This document shows positions 24,223 to 34,574 of a stretch of 64,000 nucleotides of DNA, in pieces. The position numbers were made by a program, and so were the translations under genes. The DNA lies in NCBI GenBank assembly GCA_017404545.1, contig JAFRCC010000015.1:1-64000 (forward strand). The letters run 5' to 3'. This DNA is from Clostridia bacterium. GTDB taxonomy: Bacteria > Bacillota > Clostridia > TANB77 > CAG-508. Every line of letters begins with the position of its first letter. The stretch's first letter is position 1. Below the pieces are notes generated by a model. The model was not told where the DNA came from. It searched no databases and was given only the letters and a program-made list of their open reading frames with translations.

Positions 24223-25044
24223 TTATATTATATATTTTTCAATTATATTCTTCATGTATGTTGCAGCTGTTCTAGGTGCAATTTTTCCCGGTATTCCAAG
24301 TGCGTGAATTACTTTATAACCATTCCTCTTAGCGTATTCAAAATCAACACCACCTGGCTTTGAAGCAACATCAATTATTAATGTATTTTTATTAATGTAC
24401 TTAAATTTATCCTCATCTAAAACTAGTGCTGGCACCGTATTTACTATTACATCAATCTTTTCAATATAATTGTTAAATTCTTCTAGTACATTATACCCGC
24501 AAGATTTAATATTTGCAACCTCCTGTTTCTTTATATCATAGCAAAAAACTCTTGCATTTAAACCTTTCAGTAGCTTAGCTGTATATTTTCCAACATTTCC
24601 AAATCCAAGCACTAAAATGTTGCTATTATCAATTGTTATATCTGTATTTTCAATTATTATATTTATTATCCCTTCTGCAGTTGGAATTGCATTATTTTTT
24701 ATAAATTCTGGATTTTTATTAAAATCAATAATAACGTTTCCTTTTTTCTGTAGACTCTTCAATATTTCATCTTCAATTTTTCCTACAAATATTGTTTTCC
24801 CCTCAATACCTTTTATACAATTTTCGATTTTTATTTCTTTGTTACTCGTTGGTGCATATAAATTTACTCCATCTTTAGAAAAAGGAACTGGAAAGATAAT
24901 ATATTCACAAGAATTCAAACATTTTTTTAAGCTTTCATTATCATAATCATCAAAACCAAATTTAAATATTTTTCCTTCGTTTTCAAACATTTCAGATAAT
25001 AAATAATTTCTTTTGTCTCCACCAATAAAAGCTATTTTTTTCAT
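24223..25044 (-). CDS. dpaA: Dipicolinate synthase subunit A
   Basis: About 273 residues. 'KKIAFIGGDKRNYLLSEMF' start, 'YIIFPVPFSKDGVNLYAP' and a Rossmann motif 'NILVLGFGNVGKYTAKLLKGL' followed by 'NTVPALVLDEDKF' and 'DVASKPGGVDFEYAKRNGYKVIHALGIPGKIAPRTAA' are the conserved blocks of SpoVFA/DpaA. With DpaB it oxidises dihydrodipicolinate (or its open form) to dipicolinic acid, the spore core calcium chelator, in the mother cell. Start ATG 25044 has AGAGGAGG upstream. The partner dpaB, usually adjacent, is not in this window. Together with spoIVA it shows endospore formation. Confidence 0.9.
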   Translation of the reverse strand: MKKIAFIGGDKRNYLLSEMFENEGKIFKFGFDDYDNESLKKCLNSCEYIIFPVPFSKDGVNLYAPTSNKEIKIENCIKGIEGKTIFVGKIEDEILKSLQKKGNVIIDFNKNPEFIKNNAIPTAEGIINIIIENTDITIDNSNILVLGFGNVGKYTAKLLKGLNARVFCYDIKKQEVANIKSCGYNVLEEFNNYIEKIDVIVNTVPALVLDEDKFKYINKNTLIIDVASKPGGVDFEYAKRNGYKVIHALGIPGKIAPRTAATYMKNIIEKYII

Positions 25045-25065
25045 AAATCCTCCTCTAATACAAAA

Positions 25066-25091
25066 AATAGACCACATTAAATTGGTCTATT
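25066..25091 (-). terminator. Terminator between TPR gene and dpaA
   Basis: AATAGACCA pairs with TGGTCTATT and is followed on the minus strand by TTTTTTG, 18 bases after the TPR gene's stop and just before dpaA. Confidence 0.8.
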
Positions 25092-25108
25092 AATTTTATT
25101 CATATATT

Positions 25109-26302
25109 TTATAAAAAGTCCCTCTGTGCTGTTTCTCTAACCTTTTTTGCTCTCCAATCATTAGTATCAACTCTTCTACCATTATTTGTCATCTTATTAA
25201 CTAAAGCAAACGTATCTTCTAAATGTTTTCTTGTTCGAAATTCTTGTTTGGTTAAGTCATTCTTGCGAATCCTACTTTTTCCACTTCTTATTTGATTCAT
25301 AACCGGATTAAATATTTCTTGTCGACTCACTCTCTTATACATTCTTTTATCAATTTCAATCGCAATATTTGCATAGCCAACAGCTCTATCCACATCTCCC
25401 TTTAGCATATATATAATTGACAAATAAAAATATGCATCTGGTTCTGAATACTTGTCTATCATACAATCCAAGAATGTTTCTTCTGCTGCTTCAATATCGC
25501 CTTGTAGTAACATTATTTGTGCTATGCTCATCTTTGCATGAAACAATTGCGAATTAATTTGTGCAGCCTTCTCATAGTATTCTTTTGCTGTTTGAAAATC
25601 GTTTAATCTAGTATAAACCATTCCTAAACCATAATATAATTCATACACATTTGGATTATAATTTAAAGCTTGTAAATACACATTTGCAGCTTCTCTAAAT
25701 TCTTCTTGATCATATAAAATAAGACCCAATAAGTCAGAGGCTTTATAGTAGTCTGGTTTTTTATCTATTAATTCTTGTAACATTCTCTTTGCTTCATCTT
25801 GCTTTTCTATTTGATTAAGTAGAAATGCAATTTCATAATAAGAATCATAGTCTTTTTTGTTATTATCAACAGCTAAAACATATTCGTCAATCGCCTCTTC
25901 AATCTTGCCTTCTTGCTCATAAATTTCTGCCAATAACTTATGAGAATAGTAACTATTTGGATGTTTTCCTATAAACTTAATTAATATTTTTCTTGCTTTT
26001 TCGTTCTGCTCTAATTTAAGATATATTTTTGCTTTTGTTACGGAAAAAATCTCTGGTAAAAATATTTTTTTTAACTCAAGAAATACAATTATAAGTGGTA
26101 TTATAATCGAAATTAAATACGTTATGCCTAATAAAACCATACTTGTATTTACACCATTACTATACATTGCAAATCTAATAATAATTCCAACTATATTTAT
26201 AGTTAATAAATACAGATATAGTGAGTCCTTTTTTCTAACAAATTTCGATAATAATGCAGCAAACATTGCAAAGGCAATTCCAAAAAACATTACCTTTTCC
26301 AT
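25109..26302 (-). CDS. Membrane-anchored TPR protein
   Basis: 397 residues. Three hydrophobic segments in the first ~75 residues, then about eight tetratricopeptide repeats between residues ~95 and 345 (for example 'NSYYSHKLLAEIYEQEGKIEEAIDEYVLAVDNN' and 'VYELYYGLGMVYTRLNDFQTAKEYYEKAAQIN'), and a basic C-terminal tail. TPRs are protein-protein binding scaffolds; the partner is unknown. The domain is probably cytoplasmic. It lies 15 bases downstream of the pyrophosphatase gene and ends at its own terminator, so these two are cotranscribed. Confidence 0.8.
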   Translation of the reverse strand: MEKVMFFGIAFAMFAALLSKFVRKKDSLYLYLLTINIVGIIIRFAMYSNGVNTSMVLLGITYLISIIIPLIIVFLELKKIFLPEIFSVTKAKIYLKLEQNEKARKILIKFIGKHPNSYYSHKLLAEIYEQEGKIEEAIDEYVLAVDNNKKDYDSYYEIAFLLNQIEKQDEAKRMLQELIDKKPDYYKASDLLGLILYDQEEFREAANVYLQALNYNPNVYELYYGLGMVYTRLNDFQTAKEYYEKAAQINSQLFHAKMSIAQIMLLQGDIEAAEETFLDCMIDKYSEPDAYFYLSIIYMLKGDVDRAVGYANIAIEIDKRMYKRVSRQEIFNPVMNQIRSGKSRIRKNDLTKQEFRTRKHLEDTFALVNKMTNNGRRVDTNDWRAKKVRETAQRDFL

Positions 26303-26316
26303 GCCCCAAAAATCTC

Positions 26317-26847
26317 CTATCTTTCAAATTTTTCTTTATAATTATCAATACATTTTTGTACTATTTTCTCTGCCTCTGCTCTTCCAAGCATTTTATCAAT
26401 AGTAGTCTGTTTTCCCTCTAATTGTTTATATACTTCAAAGAAGTGCATAATTTCGTCTAGTATCTGTGATGGTAATTCAGACAAATCTTTAAATCCATTT
26501 AAATAAGGATCATTTACAGGTATACAAATTACCTTCTCATCCTCTTCTCCACCGTCAATCATTTTTAACACTCCAATTGGATATGTTTCAACCAATGTTA
26601 ATGGTACAATTTCTTCATGGCATATAACAACAACATCAAGTGGATCTCCATCTCCAGCATACGTTCTTGGAATAAAACCATAATTTGCTGGATAATGAGT
26701 TGCTGTATATAAAACTCTATCTAGTTTTAACATTCCTGTTTCTTTATCTAATTCATATTTATTTCTTCCATTTTTTTGAATTTCTATTACTGAAACGAAA
26801 TTGTCTTTTTTTATTCTTTCTCCGTTAATATCATGCCATATATTCAT
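26317..26847 (-). CDS. ppa: Inorganic pyrophosphatase, family I
   Basis: 176 residues, the usual bacterial type I length. The metal-binding signature DGDPLDVVV is present (about residues 66-74), with 'HYPANYGFIPRTYAGDGD' before it and 'GEEDEKVICIPVNDP' after. It hydrolyses pyrophosphate to two phosphates in the cytoplasm and pulls biosynthetic reactions forward. CAAAGGAGG lies upstream of ATG 26847. Many Clostridia use family II enzymes instead, so the type I form is worth noting but not odd. Confidence 0.93.
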   Translation of the reverse strand: MNIWHDINGERIKKDNFVSVIEIQKNGRNKYELDKETGMLKLDRVLYTATHYPANYGFIPRTYAGDGDPLDVVVICHEEIVPLTLVETYPIGVLKMIDGGEEDEKVICIPVNDPYLNGFKDLSELPSQILDEIMHFFEVYKQLEGKQTTIDKMLGRAEAEKIVQKCIDNYKEKFER

Positions 26848-26945
26848 ATTAGTTCCTCCTTTGTGTGGCGTCTATTTTATATGTTTATTTTATTCTATAT
26901 TGAAAAAAAAGTCTATACTTTAGATATATATTATTTTATAAAAAA

Positions 26946-26979
26946 GTGGACATCTCTAAGATTGTCTTAGTTTGTCCAC
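26946..26979 (-). terminator. Terminator of the dnaK operon
   Basis: GTGGACA pairs with TGTCCAC, with an inner TAAGA/TCTTA; follows dnaJ on the minus strand. Confidence 0.7.
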
Positions 26980-26996
26980 ACATTATTTTTACTTAA

Positions 26997-28139
26997 TTAA
27001 AATCCAAATATTCCCTTTTTCTTTACTGGAGGTTGCTCATTCATTGATTTTGCGAGTTCATTTAACAAATCTCTTTGCTCCTTCGTAAGATGTTTTGGAA
27101 CTTGAACTTGAACAGTAAATACAAAATTTCCTTGGTTTGTAGAATTCACATTCTTAAAGCCCTTACCTCTTATTGTAAATTTTGTTCCAGTTTGTGTTCC
27201 TTCTGGAATCCTATATGTTTCTTTTGAACCATCAACCATTGGTATTTCAAGATCAGCACCTAAAGCTGCTTGAGTAAATGTAATAGGAATTGTGCAGTAT
27301 ACTTCATTACCATTTCGCGTATAAATACTATTTTTCTTTACCCTAATTAAAATGTATAAATCACCTTTAGCCCCGCCTCTTGATCCAGCTTCACCTTCGC
27401 CTCTAAGAACTATAGTTTGGCCGTCATCAATTCCTGCAGGAATTTTAATTTTTATTTTAGCTTGTTTTCTAATTTTTCCTCTTCCCTTACACACGTCACA
27501 TGGTTGTTTTATAATTTTTCCAGTTCCATTACATGTGCCACAAGTTCTAGTTGTTTGCATTTGTCCTAGAATTGTATTTTGTATCTGTCTTACTTGGCCT
27601 GTTCCATTGCAAACAGTACATTTATCAATCACAGTACCTGGTTTAGCACCGTTTCCTCCACATGTTGTACATGTTTCATTTCTAGTAATAACAATTTCTT
27701 TTTCTACACCTAGGAATGATTCTTCAAAAGTAATATCTATCGCACTCTTTACATCTGCCCCTTGAACTGGTCCATTATTATTCTTTTTGCTTCGTCCACC
27801 AAAGCCACCACCAAAAAATGATGAGAATATGTCACCAATATCTCCAAAATCTGAAAAGCCATCAAAACCTGTAGAATAATATCCACCAGCTCCGCCGCCA
27901 CCGAATCCCTGTGGACCATCTGGTCCAAATTGATCATACATTTTTCTCTTCTGAGGATCTGATAATGTCTCGTATGCTTCGTTTATTTCTTTAAATTTCT
28001 TTTCAGCTTCTTCCTTGTTATTAGGATTTGCATCTGGGTGATATTGCTTAGCAAGTTTTCTAAATGCTTTTTTTAATTCATCATCAGTTGCAGTTTTGCT
28101 TACTCCAAGTACTTCATAATAATCTCTTTTATCTGACAT
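26997..28139 (-). CDS. dnaJ: Chaperone DnaJ
   Basis: 380 residues with the complete type I DnaJ layout: J domain with HPD at residues ~37-39 ('[25 protein letters not shown]'), Gly/Phe-rich linker (~75-125), four CxxCxGxG zinc repeats (~155-225, e.g. '[12 protein letters not shown]', 'CNGTGKI', 'CKGRGKI'), and the C-terminal substrate-binding domain. It delivers unfolded proteins to DnaK and stimulates its ATPase. Last gene of hrcA-grpE-dnaK-dnaJ, 75 bases after dnaK. A hairpin (28172-28200) in the gap could tune dnaJ levels. Confidence 0.97.
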   Translation of the reverse strand: MSDKRDYYEVLGVSKTATDDELKKAFRKLAKQYHPDANPNNKEEAEKKFKEINEAYETLSDPQKRKMYDQFGPDGPQGFGGGGAGGYYSTGFDGFSDFGDIGDIFSSFFGGGFGGRSKKNNNGPVQGADVKSAIDITFEESFLGVEKEIVITRNETCTTCGGNGAKPGTVIDKCTVCNGTGQVRQIQNTILGQMQTTRTCGTCNGTGKIIKQPCDVCKGRGKIRKQAKIKIKIPAGIDDGQTIVLRGEGEAGSRGGAKGDLYILIRVKKNSIYTRNGNEVYCTIPITFTQAALGADLEIPMVDGSKETYRIPEGTQTGTKFTIRGKGFKNVNSTNQGNFVFTVQVQVPKHLTKEQRDLLNELAKSMNEQPPVKKKGIFGF

Positions 28140-28171
28140 TTACTTATTTCCTTTCCGAAAAGTTAAAGTTT

Positions 28172-28200
28172 GAGGTTGGATTTTATTTTGCTCCAACCTC
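28172..28200 (-). terminator. Hairpin between dnaK and dnaJ
   Basis: GAGGTTGGA pairs with TCCAACCTC. On the minus strand it follows dnaK and has only a partial T tract, so it may act as an attenuator or mRNA stabiliser. Confidence 0.6.
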
Positions 28201-28214
28201 CTATGTTATAACTA

Positions 28215-30110
<1,896 letters not shown>

Positions 30111-30187
30111 TAATTTTATGTCTGCCCTAATGTATTTAAATTTATTATCTAATTTCTATTTTCCTAATCTTTTGTTTTATATATCAA

Positions 30188-30205
30188 CTAATAGCTTCCT
30201 ATTAG
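30188..30205 (-). terminator. Hairpin after grpE
   Basis: CTAATAG pairs with CTATTAG around CTTC, eight bases after the grpE stop; weak T tract, so partial termination or mRNA processing between grpE and dnaK is possible. Confidence 0.5.
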
Positions 30206-30212
30206 AAAATAA

Positions 30213-30725
30213 CTAATTTGCAACGACAACCAAAGAATGTCTTATTACTTTGTCGCCTATCATATAACCTTTTCTATACTCTTCTTTAATTTCTTGTACT
30301 CCGAGATTATCATCAACAACAGAAGTAACTGCTTCATGAAGCTCTGGATTAAATGTTTGACCAATCGACTCAATTTCTTTAACTCCATTAGATTCAAGCA
30401 CTTCTTTAAATTGTTTTAATACTAGCTCTATACCTTGTTTATACTCTTCATCTACAGTTTTTACCTCTACCGCTTTTTCTAAATTGTCTATTATAGGTAA
30501 AAAAGATGTTACTATATCACCCATTATTGAATTATATAGATTTTCTCTTTCCTTGCTGCTTCTCTTTTTGAAATTTTCGAACTCTGCAATTAAACGTTTT
30601 ATTCGATCATCTTTTTCTTCGATTTCTTGTTTTTGAGATTCTATTAATACTTTTATTCTTTGGGCATCTTTTTTGTTTATTTCTTCATTCGTTTCTTCGC
30701 TTGATTCGTTGTTAATCTCGTCCAT
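30213..30725 (-). CDS. grpE: Nucleotide exchange factor GrpE
   Basis: 170 residues: an acidic N-terminus, a long coiled-coil helix (~15-80, 'EKDDRIKRLIAEFENFKKRSSKERENLY') and the beta-domain with 'SNGVKEIESIGQTFNPELHEAVTSV' and 'VGDKVIRHSLVVVAN' at the end. It releases ADP from DnaK. The ATG overlaps the TAA of hrcA by one base (TAATG), so translation is coupled. Confidence 0.96.
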   Translation of the reverse strand: MDEINNESSEETNEEINKKDAQRIKVLIESQKQEIEEKDDRIKRLIAEFENFKKRSSKERENLYNSIMGDIVTSFLPIIDNLEKAVEVKTVDEEYKQGIELVLKQFKEVLESNGVKEIESIGQTFNPELHEAVTSVVDDNLGVQEIKEEYRKGYMIGDKVIRHSLVVVAN

Positions 30726-31729
30726 TACAATCCTCCTCGATCTATTAATTTTTGTATATATCTCATAACTGAAATTACTTTAGAATAATTCATTCTTTTT
30801 GGTCCAATAATTCCTATAGTTCCCATATCTTTATCTTCACCTTTTAATGTAATTATGCTAAAGTCTTTTAAGTTTTCATCGTCAAGTTCATCACCAATAT
30901 ATACATTTATATCATTTGAAAACTCACTATCTAATAAGTCAACCACTTCAGTTTTACTTTCTAATATATTTATGAAATTTTTAGCTGTTTCGGCTTTCTT
31001 TAGCTCTGGTAAATCGAACGATTTATTTGTACCTTCTAAATAAAGCTTCGATTCTTCGTAAATAACTTTATTTAACTGATCTATGATTGTTCTTATCATG
31101 TTTGCAGATGCTTCCATCTCAGAAAAAATATAATCCTCTAATGGTTCATTTATTTGAGCTAAAGGTTTACCTTTTAATCTACTATTGAATAGTAAATTAA
31201 TCGTTTGAATTTGCTCTTCGTATATATCTTCTTCAAAATTAATAATTGTTTCTTTTATCATACCTTCATTTGTAAGAATAACTGCCATTAGCATTCTATT
31301 GCCAAGTAGTACAAACTTAATTTCTTGAATAATTTGTTTTGTTACCTTAGGACCTATTGCAACCGTAGTATAATGTGTTACTTCAGATAATGTATTTGTA
31401 GCAATTTTCATTAAATCTTCAATTTGATTCACCTTAGTTTGTAACTTATCTTTGATATACTTAATTTCATCCACACTTATATTATCCTCTTTGAGTAATT
31501 CATTTACATACAATCGATAACCTTTTACAGATGGTATTCTACCACTAGATGTATGTGTCTTTTCGAGATAGCCACCTTTTTCTAGCTCAGACATTTCGTT
31601 TCGTATAGTTGCACTACTATAATCAAGCCCTTTTTTCTTAGAAATACTCCCTGAGCTTACAGGCTCCGCAGTGTTAACATACTCATCTACAATAGCTTGT
31701 AAAATACGTTTTTTTCTATCATCTAACAA
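30725..31729 (-). CDS. hrcA: Heat-inducible repressor HrcA
   Basis: About 334 residues. The winged helix block begins 'LDDRKKRILQAIVDEYVNTAEPVSSGSISKKKGLDYSSATIRNEMSELEKGGYL', typical of HrcA, and the C-terminal 'IGIIGPKRMNYSKVISVMRYIQ' is also conserved. I choose the TTG at 31729 (giving M-L-D-D-R), because GAAGGTGA precedes it and family members start there; the frame runs up to 31795 but would include the operator. HrcA binds CIRCE with help from GroEL and represses the operon at normal temperature. The operon is therefore autoregulated. Confidence 0.95.
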   Translation of the reverse strand: MLDDRKKRILQAIVDEYVNTAEPVSSGSISKKKGLDYSSATIRNEMSELEKGGYLEKTHTSSGRIPSVKGYRLYVNELLKEDNISVDEIKYIKDKLQTKVNQIEDLMKIATNTLSEVTHYTTVAIGPKVTKQIIQEIKFVLLGNRMLMAVILTNEGMIKETIINFEEDIYEEQIQTINLLFNSRLKGKPLAQINEPLEDYIFSEMEASANMIRTIIDQLNKVIYEESKLYLEGTNKSFDLPELKKAETAKNFINILESKTEVVDLLDSEFSNDINVYIGDELDDENLKDFSIITLKGEDKDMGTIGIIGPKRMNYSKVISVMRYIQKLIDRGGL

Positions 31730-31746
31730 TTTATTCACCTTCTTTT

Positions 31747-31773
31747 TTAGCACTCTTCTGTTTTGACTGCTAA
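31747..31773 (-). promoter_or_regulatory. CIRCE operator
   Basis: TTAGCACTC - 9 bases - GACTGCTAA. The consensus is TTAGCACTC-N9-GAGTGCTAA, so there is one mismatch. It lies between the promoter and the hrcA start, where HrcA would block transcription of the heat-shock operon. Confidence 0.95.
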
Positions 31774-31784
31774 GCTGTGTATAT

Positions 31785-31811
31785 ATTATATCCAAAAGAT
31801 AGGAATGTCAA
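31785..31811 (-). promoter_or_regulatory. Promoter of hrcA-grpE-dnaK-dnaJ
   Basis: On the minus strand, TTGACA (31811-31806), a 15-base spacer and TATAAT (31790-31785), directly upstream of CIRCE. The short spacer is a little below the optimum. Confidence 0.75.
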
Positions 31812-31865
31812 TACTAATTTTAGCGTTTTTTGTGAAATTTATGTGAATAATCAATTTATATATAT

Positions 31866-32064
31866 GTTACAGTTTAACACTTTTTATTTAGTAAGGTCAG
31901 AGAAAGGGTTGTTGTCTGCATTTTTGAAAGTCCCGCGCAGCGACCAACCGAAGCGTATGCGTAGGGCGATTGGAGTAATCAAGATTACTCCAGCAAGGGC
32001 GTCAAAAATACAGATAACAACCCTTTCTCTGGTTTTATTTTTATCATAACTATTAAATAGTAAC
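31866..32064. mobile_element. 199-bp fold-back (MITE-like) element with 8-bp target duplication
   Basis: Ends GTTAC...GTAAC and flanked by perfect 8-bp direct repeats ATATATAT (31858-31865 and 32065-32072). The two arms are long imperfect inverted repeats; an inner 30-base part (from CAGAGAAAGGG to ATTTTTGA) pairs at 28 of 30 positions, and a TGGAGTAATC/GATTACTCCA hairpin sits in the middle. The core is GC-richer than the flanks. A 64-codon minus frame crosses it but has no ribosome binding site. No transposase. A deleted copy lies at 14777-14850. Confidence 0.85.
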
Positions 32065-32093
32065 ATATATATGTGCAAATTAAAACTGAATTA

Positions 32094-32122
32094 TTGATAC
32101 ATTTTTAACATTATGTTAAAAT
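32094..32122 (+). promoter_or_regulatory. Promoter of the Thg1-like gene
   Basis: TTGATA (32094-32099), 17-base spacer, TAAAAT (32117-32122). Confidence 0.6.
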
Positions 32123-32202
32123 AGATATGCATACAATTTATGTATTGGAACTTATTCCACGAATTTATATTTTAGAACCAATTTAATTGGCCATTTGTAT
32201 GT

Positions 32203-32230
32203 TATATAAGGGAGCTTACTCCCTTATATA
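32203..32230 (+). promoter_or_regulatory. Leader hairpin before the Thg1-like gene
   Basis: TATATAAGGGAG pairs perfectly with CTCCCTTATATA around CTTA, about 11 bases before the ribosome binding site. No T run follows, so it is not a standard terminator; it may control translation or mRNA stability. Confidence 0.5.
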
Positions 32231-32253
32231 TAATTTATAGAAGGGGTAATGGT

Positions 32254-32937
32254 ATGTGGCATAGTTATTTTTATCAAATTCAAAAAAAGTATAGTATGAG
32301 AGTTAGTAAAAAGGATTCTCTTATAATTCGACTTGATGGAAAAAATGCAACTAAAACAAGAAAAAATGATTTTTTAAACAATTATCCTGGATCTTTTATT
32401 AATTCTATGGAAGCTTGTGCAAAATACTTTACAAAAAAGTATAATTGCTATGCTATGCTTGGTTCAGATGAAATAAGTTTTATTTTTCCTAAACCATCTA
32501 ATGTTATAAACGATTTAGATAAGGAGCATGATGACCATTCAAATGAAATAAGTGCTCTTTTTTCACAGTATTATTTTGATTATTTTAATAATATCTACAA
32601 ATTAGAAAAAATTTTTTGGCATGCAAAATGTTTTAGTATAGATAAAAATAAAATAGTATCTTATTTAAAATTCAGATCAAACGTGATTGCTAACGTATTA
32701 ACAACATATTTTTTAATAAAAAATAATTCGTACAGAGGTGGAAATGATAGTTTAGAGCAAAGGATAGAAAAATGTAAGAAATCTCAAAATTATTTTGTTT
32801 TAAAAGATATTCAGAATGGTGTTTTGTATTACAATGGATTAAAAATTGATTTAAATGAGTTTTACAATGGAAATATAAAAGAGCTTGATATTCCACAAAT
32901 TGAAGAAATACCAACTATTGATCTGTTAGATTTTTAA
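32254..32937 (+). CDS. Thg1-like 3'-5' RNA polymerase (TLP)
   Basis: 227 residues. 'SLIIRLDGKNATK' (Asp28) and 'CYAMLGSDEISFIFPKP' (Asp72-Glu73) match the metal-binding residues of tRNA-His guanylyltransferase (Asp29, Asp76, Glu77 in the human enzyme), and 'FWHAKCFSI ... VSYLKFRSNVIANVLTTYF' matches the later conserved block. Thg1/TLP proteins add nucleotides in the 3'-5' direction; bacterial TLPs repair 5'-truncated tRNAs. The family is patchy in bacteria, so horizontal acquisition is likely. Own promoter and leader hairpin; GGGG lies six bases before ATG 32254. No tRNA-His gene is nearby. Confidence 0.8.
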   Translation: MWHSYFYQIQKKYSMRVSKKDSLIIRLDGKNATKTRKNDFLNNYPGSFINSMEACAKYFTKKYNCYAMLGSDEISFIFPKPSNVINDLDKEHDDHSNEISALFSQYYFDYFNNIYKLEKIFWHAKCFSIDKNKIVSYLKFRSNVIANVLTTYFLIKNNSYRGGNDSLEQRIEKCKKSQNYFVLKDIQNGVLYYNGLKIDLNEFYNGNIKELDIPQIEEIPTIDLLDF

Positions 32938-32965
32938 AAATAAAACATAACTTTCTGATATATAT

Positions 32966-33005
32966 AAAAAGAGCCCAAATTTATGGAAAAATTTGGGCTC
33001 TTTTT
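32966..33005. terminator. Bidirectional terminator
   Basis: AAAAAGAGCCCAAATTT pairs with AAATTTGGGCTCTTTTT; between convergent genes 32254-32937 and 33023-34024. Confidence 0.9.
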
Positions 33006-33022
33006 GAAGATAGTTACATTTT

Positions 33023-34024
33023 TTATATTTTTTTCTTCATTTGAAATGCCAGTCCAGCAACTAATGAATTTCCTTTTAAAAATTCTTCTGTAGGCATTCT
33101 TTTAGCATTTTCCCCTTGAATTTCAATTACCTTAATATTTGCATCCTTAGCTTTAATATATAGACCCGTCTTGCTGTCTGAGAATAAAATTGTTCCTTCT
33201 GGTAAGTCTAAAAATCTGTCTTTAAACTCCTTTAATTCCGGGAATTTTTCTAATAAAGCTTCGTTAGAGCATACATCTACTTTCCAGAATTTAATTTTCT
33301 TTCCTTCATAAAAAGAATATGCTCCCATAATAGGATTTAAACCTCTAACAAGGTTTTTTATCTCAGCTGCAGATTTATTCTCCCAATCAATTTCTGCCAT
33401 CTCTTTGTTAAGCATAGGTGCAAGAGAAAATTCTTCTCCTTGCTTTACTCTTGGAGCTGTTCCTGCTTCTATTTGTTTTACAGTTTCTACTAAAAGATTT
33501 CCACCGACTTTAGAAAGCCTATTCCATAATTCTCCAGTAGTTTCGTCTTCACCAATCTCAACTTCCTTTTTTAGAATCATATCGCCAGTATCCATACCTT
33601 CACCCATATACATTGTTGTTATACCTGTAACTTTATCTCCGTTTATTACAGACCATTGTATTGGAGCTGCTCCCCTGTATTTTGGAAGTAATGAACCATG
33701 AACATTTATACTGCCTAACTTTGGAATATCTAATATTTCTTGAGGAAGAATTTTTCCATATGCCACAACCACAATTAAGTCTGGATTAATAGATTTTATT
33801 TCATTTATGAATTCTTCATTCTTTTTAACTTTTTCAGGTTGAAATATTTTTTTGATTCCAGATTCGATTGCGTATTCTTTAACCTCAGACATCATCATTT
33901 TCATACCTCTGCCTTTTGGTCTATCTGGATTTGTAACAACCGCCGCAATATCGTAACCATTTTCAATTAAAGCCTTTAGCGATTCTTTTGCAAAATCTGG
34001 AGTTCCCATAAATACTATTTTCAA
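33023..34024 (-). CDS. fmt: Methionyl-tRNA formyltransferase
   Basis: 333 residues. Starts 'KIVFMGTPDFAKESLKALIE', with 'VTNPDRPKGRGMKMMMSEVKEYA', the folate/catalytic block 'GSINVHGSLLPKYRGAAPIQWSVINGDKVTGITTM' (Asn-His...Asp) and 'MDTGDMI'. It formylates initiator Met-tRNA using 10-formyl-tetrahydrofolate. Start is TTG 34024, placed by AAAGGAGGAA upstream and by the family's usual N-terminus; the longer frame to 34099 would overlap def. Third gene of priA-def-fmt. Confidence 0.96.
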   Translation of the reverse strand: MKIVFMGTPDFAKESLKALIENGYDIAAVVTNPDRPKGRGMKMMMSEVKEYAIESGIKKIFQPEKVKKNEEFINEIKSINPDLIVVVAYGKILPQEILDIPKLGSINVHGSLLPKYRGAAPIQWSVINGDKVTGITTMYMGEGMDTGDMILKKEVEIGEDETTGELWNRLSKVGGNLLVETVKQIEAGTAPRVKQGEEFSLAPMLNKEMAEIDWENKSAAEIKNLVRGLNPIMGAYSFYEGKKIKFWKVDVCSNEALLEKFPELKEFKDRFLDLPEGTILFSDSKTGLYIKAKDANIKVIEIQGENAKRMPTEEFLKGNSLVAGLAFQMKKKI

Positions 34025-34025
34025 A

Positions 34026-34078
34026 TCAAATTCCTCCTTTAATTTTTGGGACGGGAAAAGAAATTTATTGCACCGTTC
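34026..34078. repeat. REP-like leader segment before fmt
   Basis: GGGACGG (34049-34055) can pair with CCGTTCCC (34072-34079). Reading minus, the hairpin runs into CCGTCCCAAAAATTAAAGG, almost identical to the dnaK leader at 30063-30090. Confidence 0.45.
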
Positions 34079-34079
34079 C

Positions 34080-34556
34080 CTATTTTTTAGGCGTAACAAC
34101 TTCCATTGTTCCTGGTATTATTTTATCTACAAATAATATTCCATTTAAATGATCTACTTCATGTGAAATTGCCTGTGCAAGTAGCCCTTTACCTTTTAGT
34201 TTATACTCTTTTCCATTAATATCTAGTGCTTTTACAGTAACTTCTGCTGGTCTAATTACCTTTGCAAATTTATTTGGAAAACTTAAGCAACCTTCGTCAA
34301 CTTCTTGCTCTCCCTTTTCTTTTATAATTTCAGGGTTAATTAAAACATATGGTCCATTATCATCATAAACATCAATAACAACTACTCTTTTTAATATTCC
34401 TACCTGTGGCGCTGCAAGTCCAACACCATCTTGGTCGTGCATTGTGTCTATCATATCTTGAACAAGCTCTTTAATTTTTTCATCTACTACTTCAACTGTT
34501 CTACATTTTTTTCTTAATATTTCATCATCTTCTAATCTTACTTTCCTTATTGCCAT
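34080..34556 (-). CDS. def: Peptide deformylase
   Basis: 158 residues. All three motifs are present: GVGLAAPQVG (residues 44-53), EGCLSF (Cys90) and QAISHEVDHLNG (His132, Glu133, His136), giving the Fe/Zn site. It removes the N-formyl group from new proteins, undoing the product of Fmt. It lies 18 bases after priA and 55 before the fmt start, so one operon. ATG 34556 with AGGGGGAT upstream. Confidence 0.97.
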   Translation of the reverse strand: MAIRKVRLEDDEILRKKCRTVEVVDEKIKELVQDMIDTMHDQDGVGLAAPQVGILKRVVVIDVYDDNGPYVLINPEIIKEKGEQEVDEGCLSFPNKFAKVIRPAEVTVKALDINGKEYKLKGKGLLAQAISHEVDHLNGILFVDKIIPGTMEVVTPKK

Positions 34557-34574
34557 TTTTATCCCCCTCTATAT

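Larger units (their letters stand above)
31812..32253. other. Gene-free stretch holding a mobile element
   Basis: About 440 bp. It contains the 199-bp fold-back element (31866-32064), a promoter (32094-32122) and a leader hairpin (32203-32230) for the Thg1-like gene. Nothing else recognised. Confidence 0.7.

Noticed and set aside
31884..32078. 64-codon minus-strand frame across the fold-back element
   Set aside because: It begins outside the element in flanking duplication sequence and has no ribosome binding site; the deleted copy at 14777 lacks it.
32203..32230. Terminator upstream of the Thg1-like gene
   Set aside because: The stem is perfect but no T run follows on either strand, and it lies between the promoter and the ribosome binding site, so a leader role fits better.
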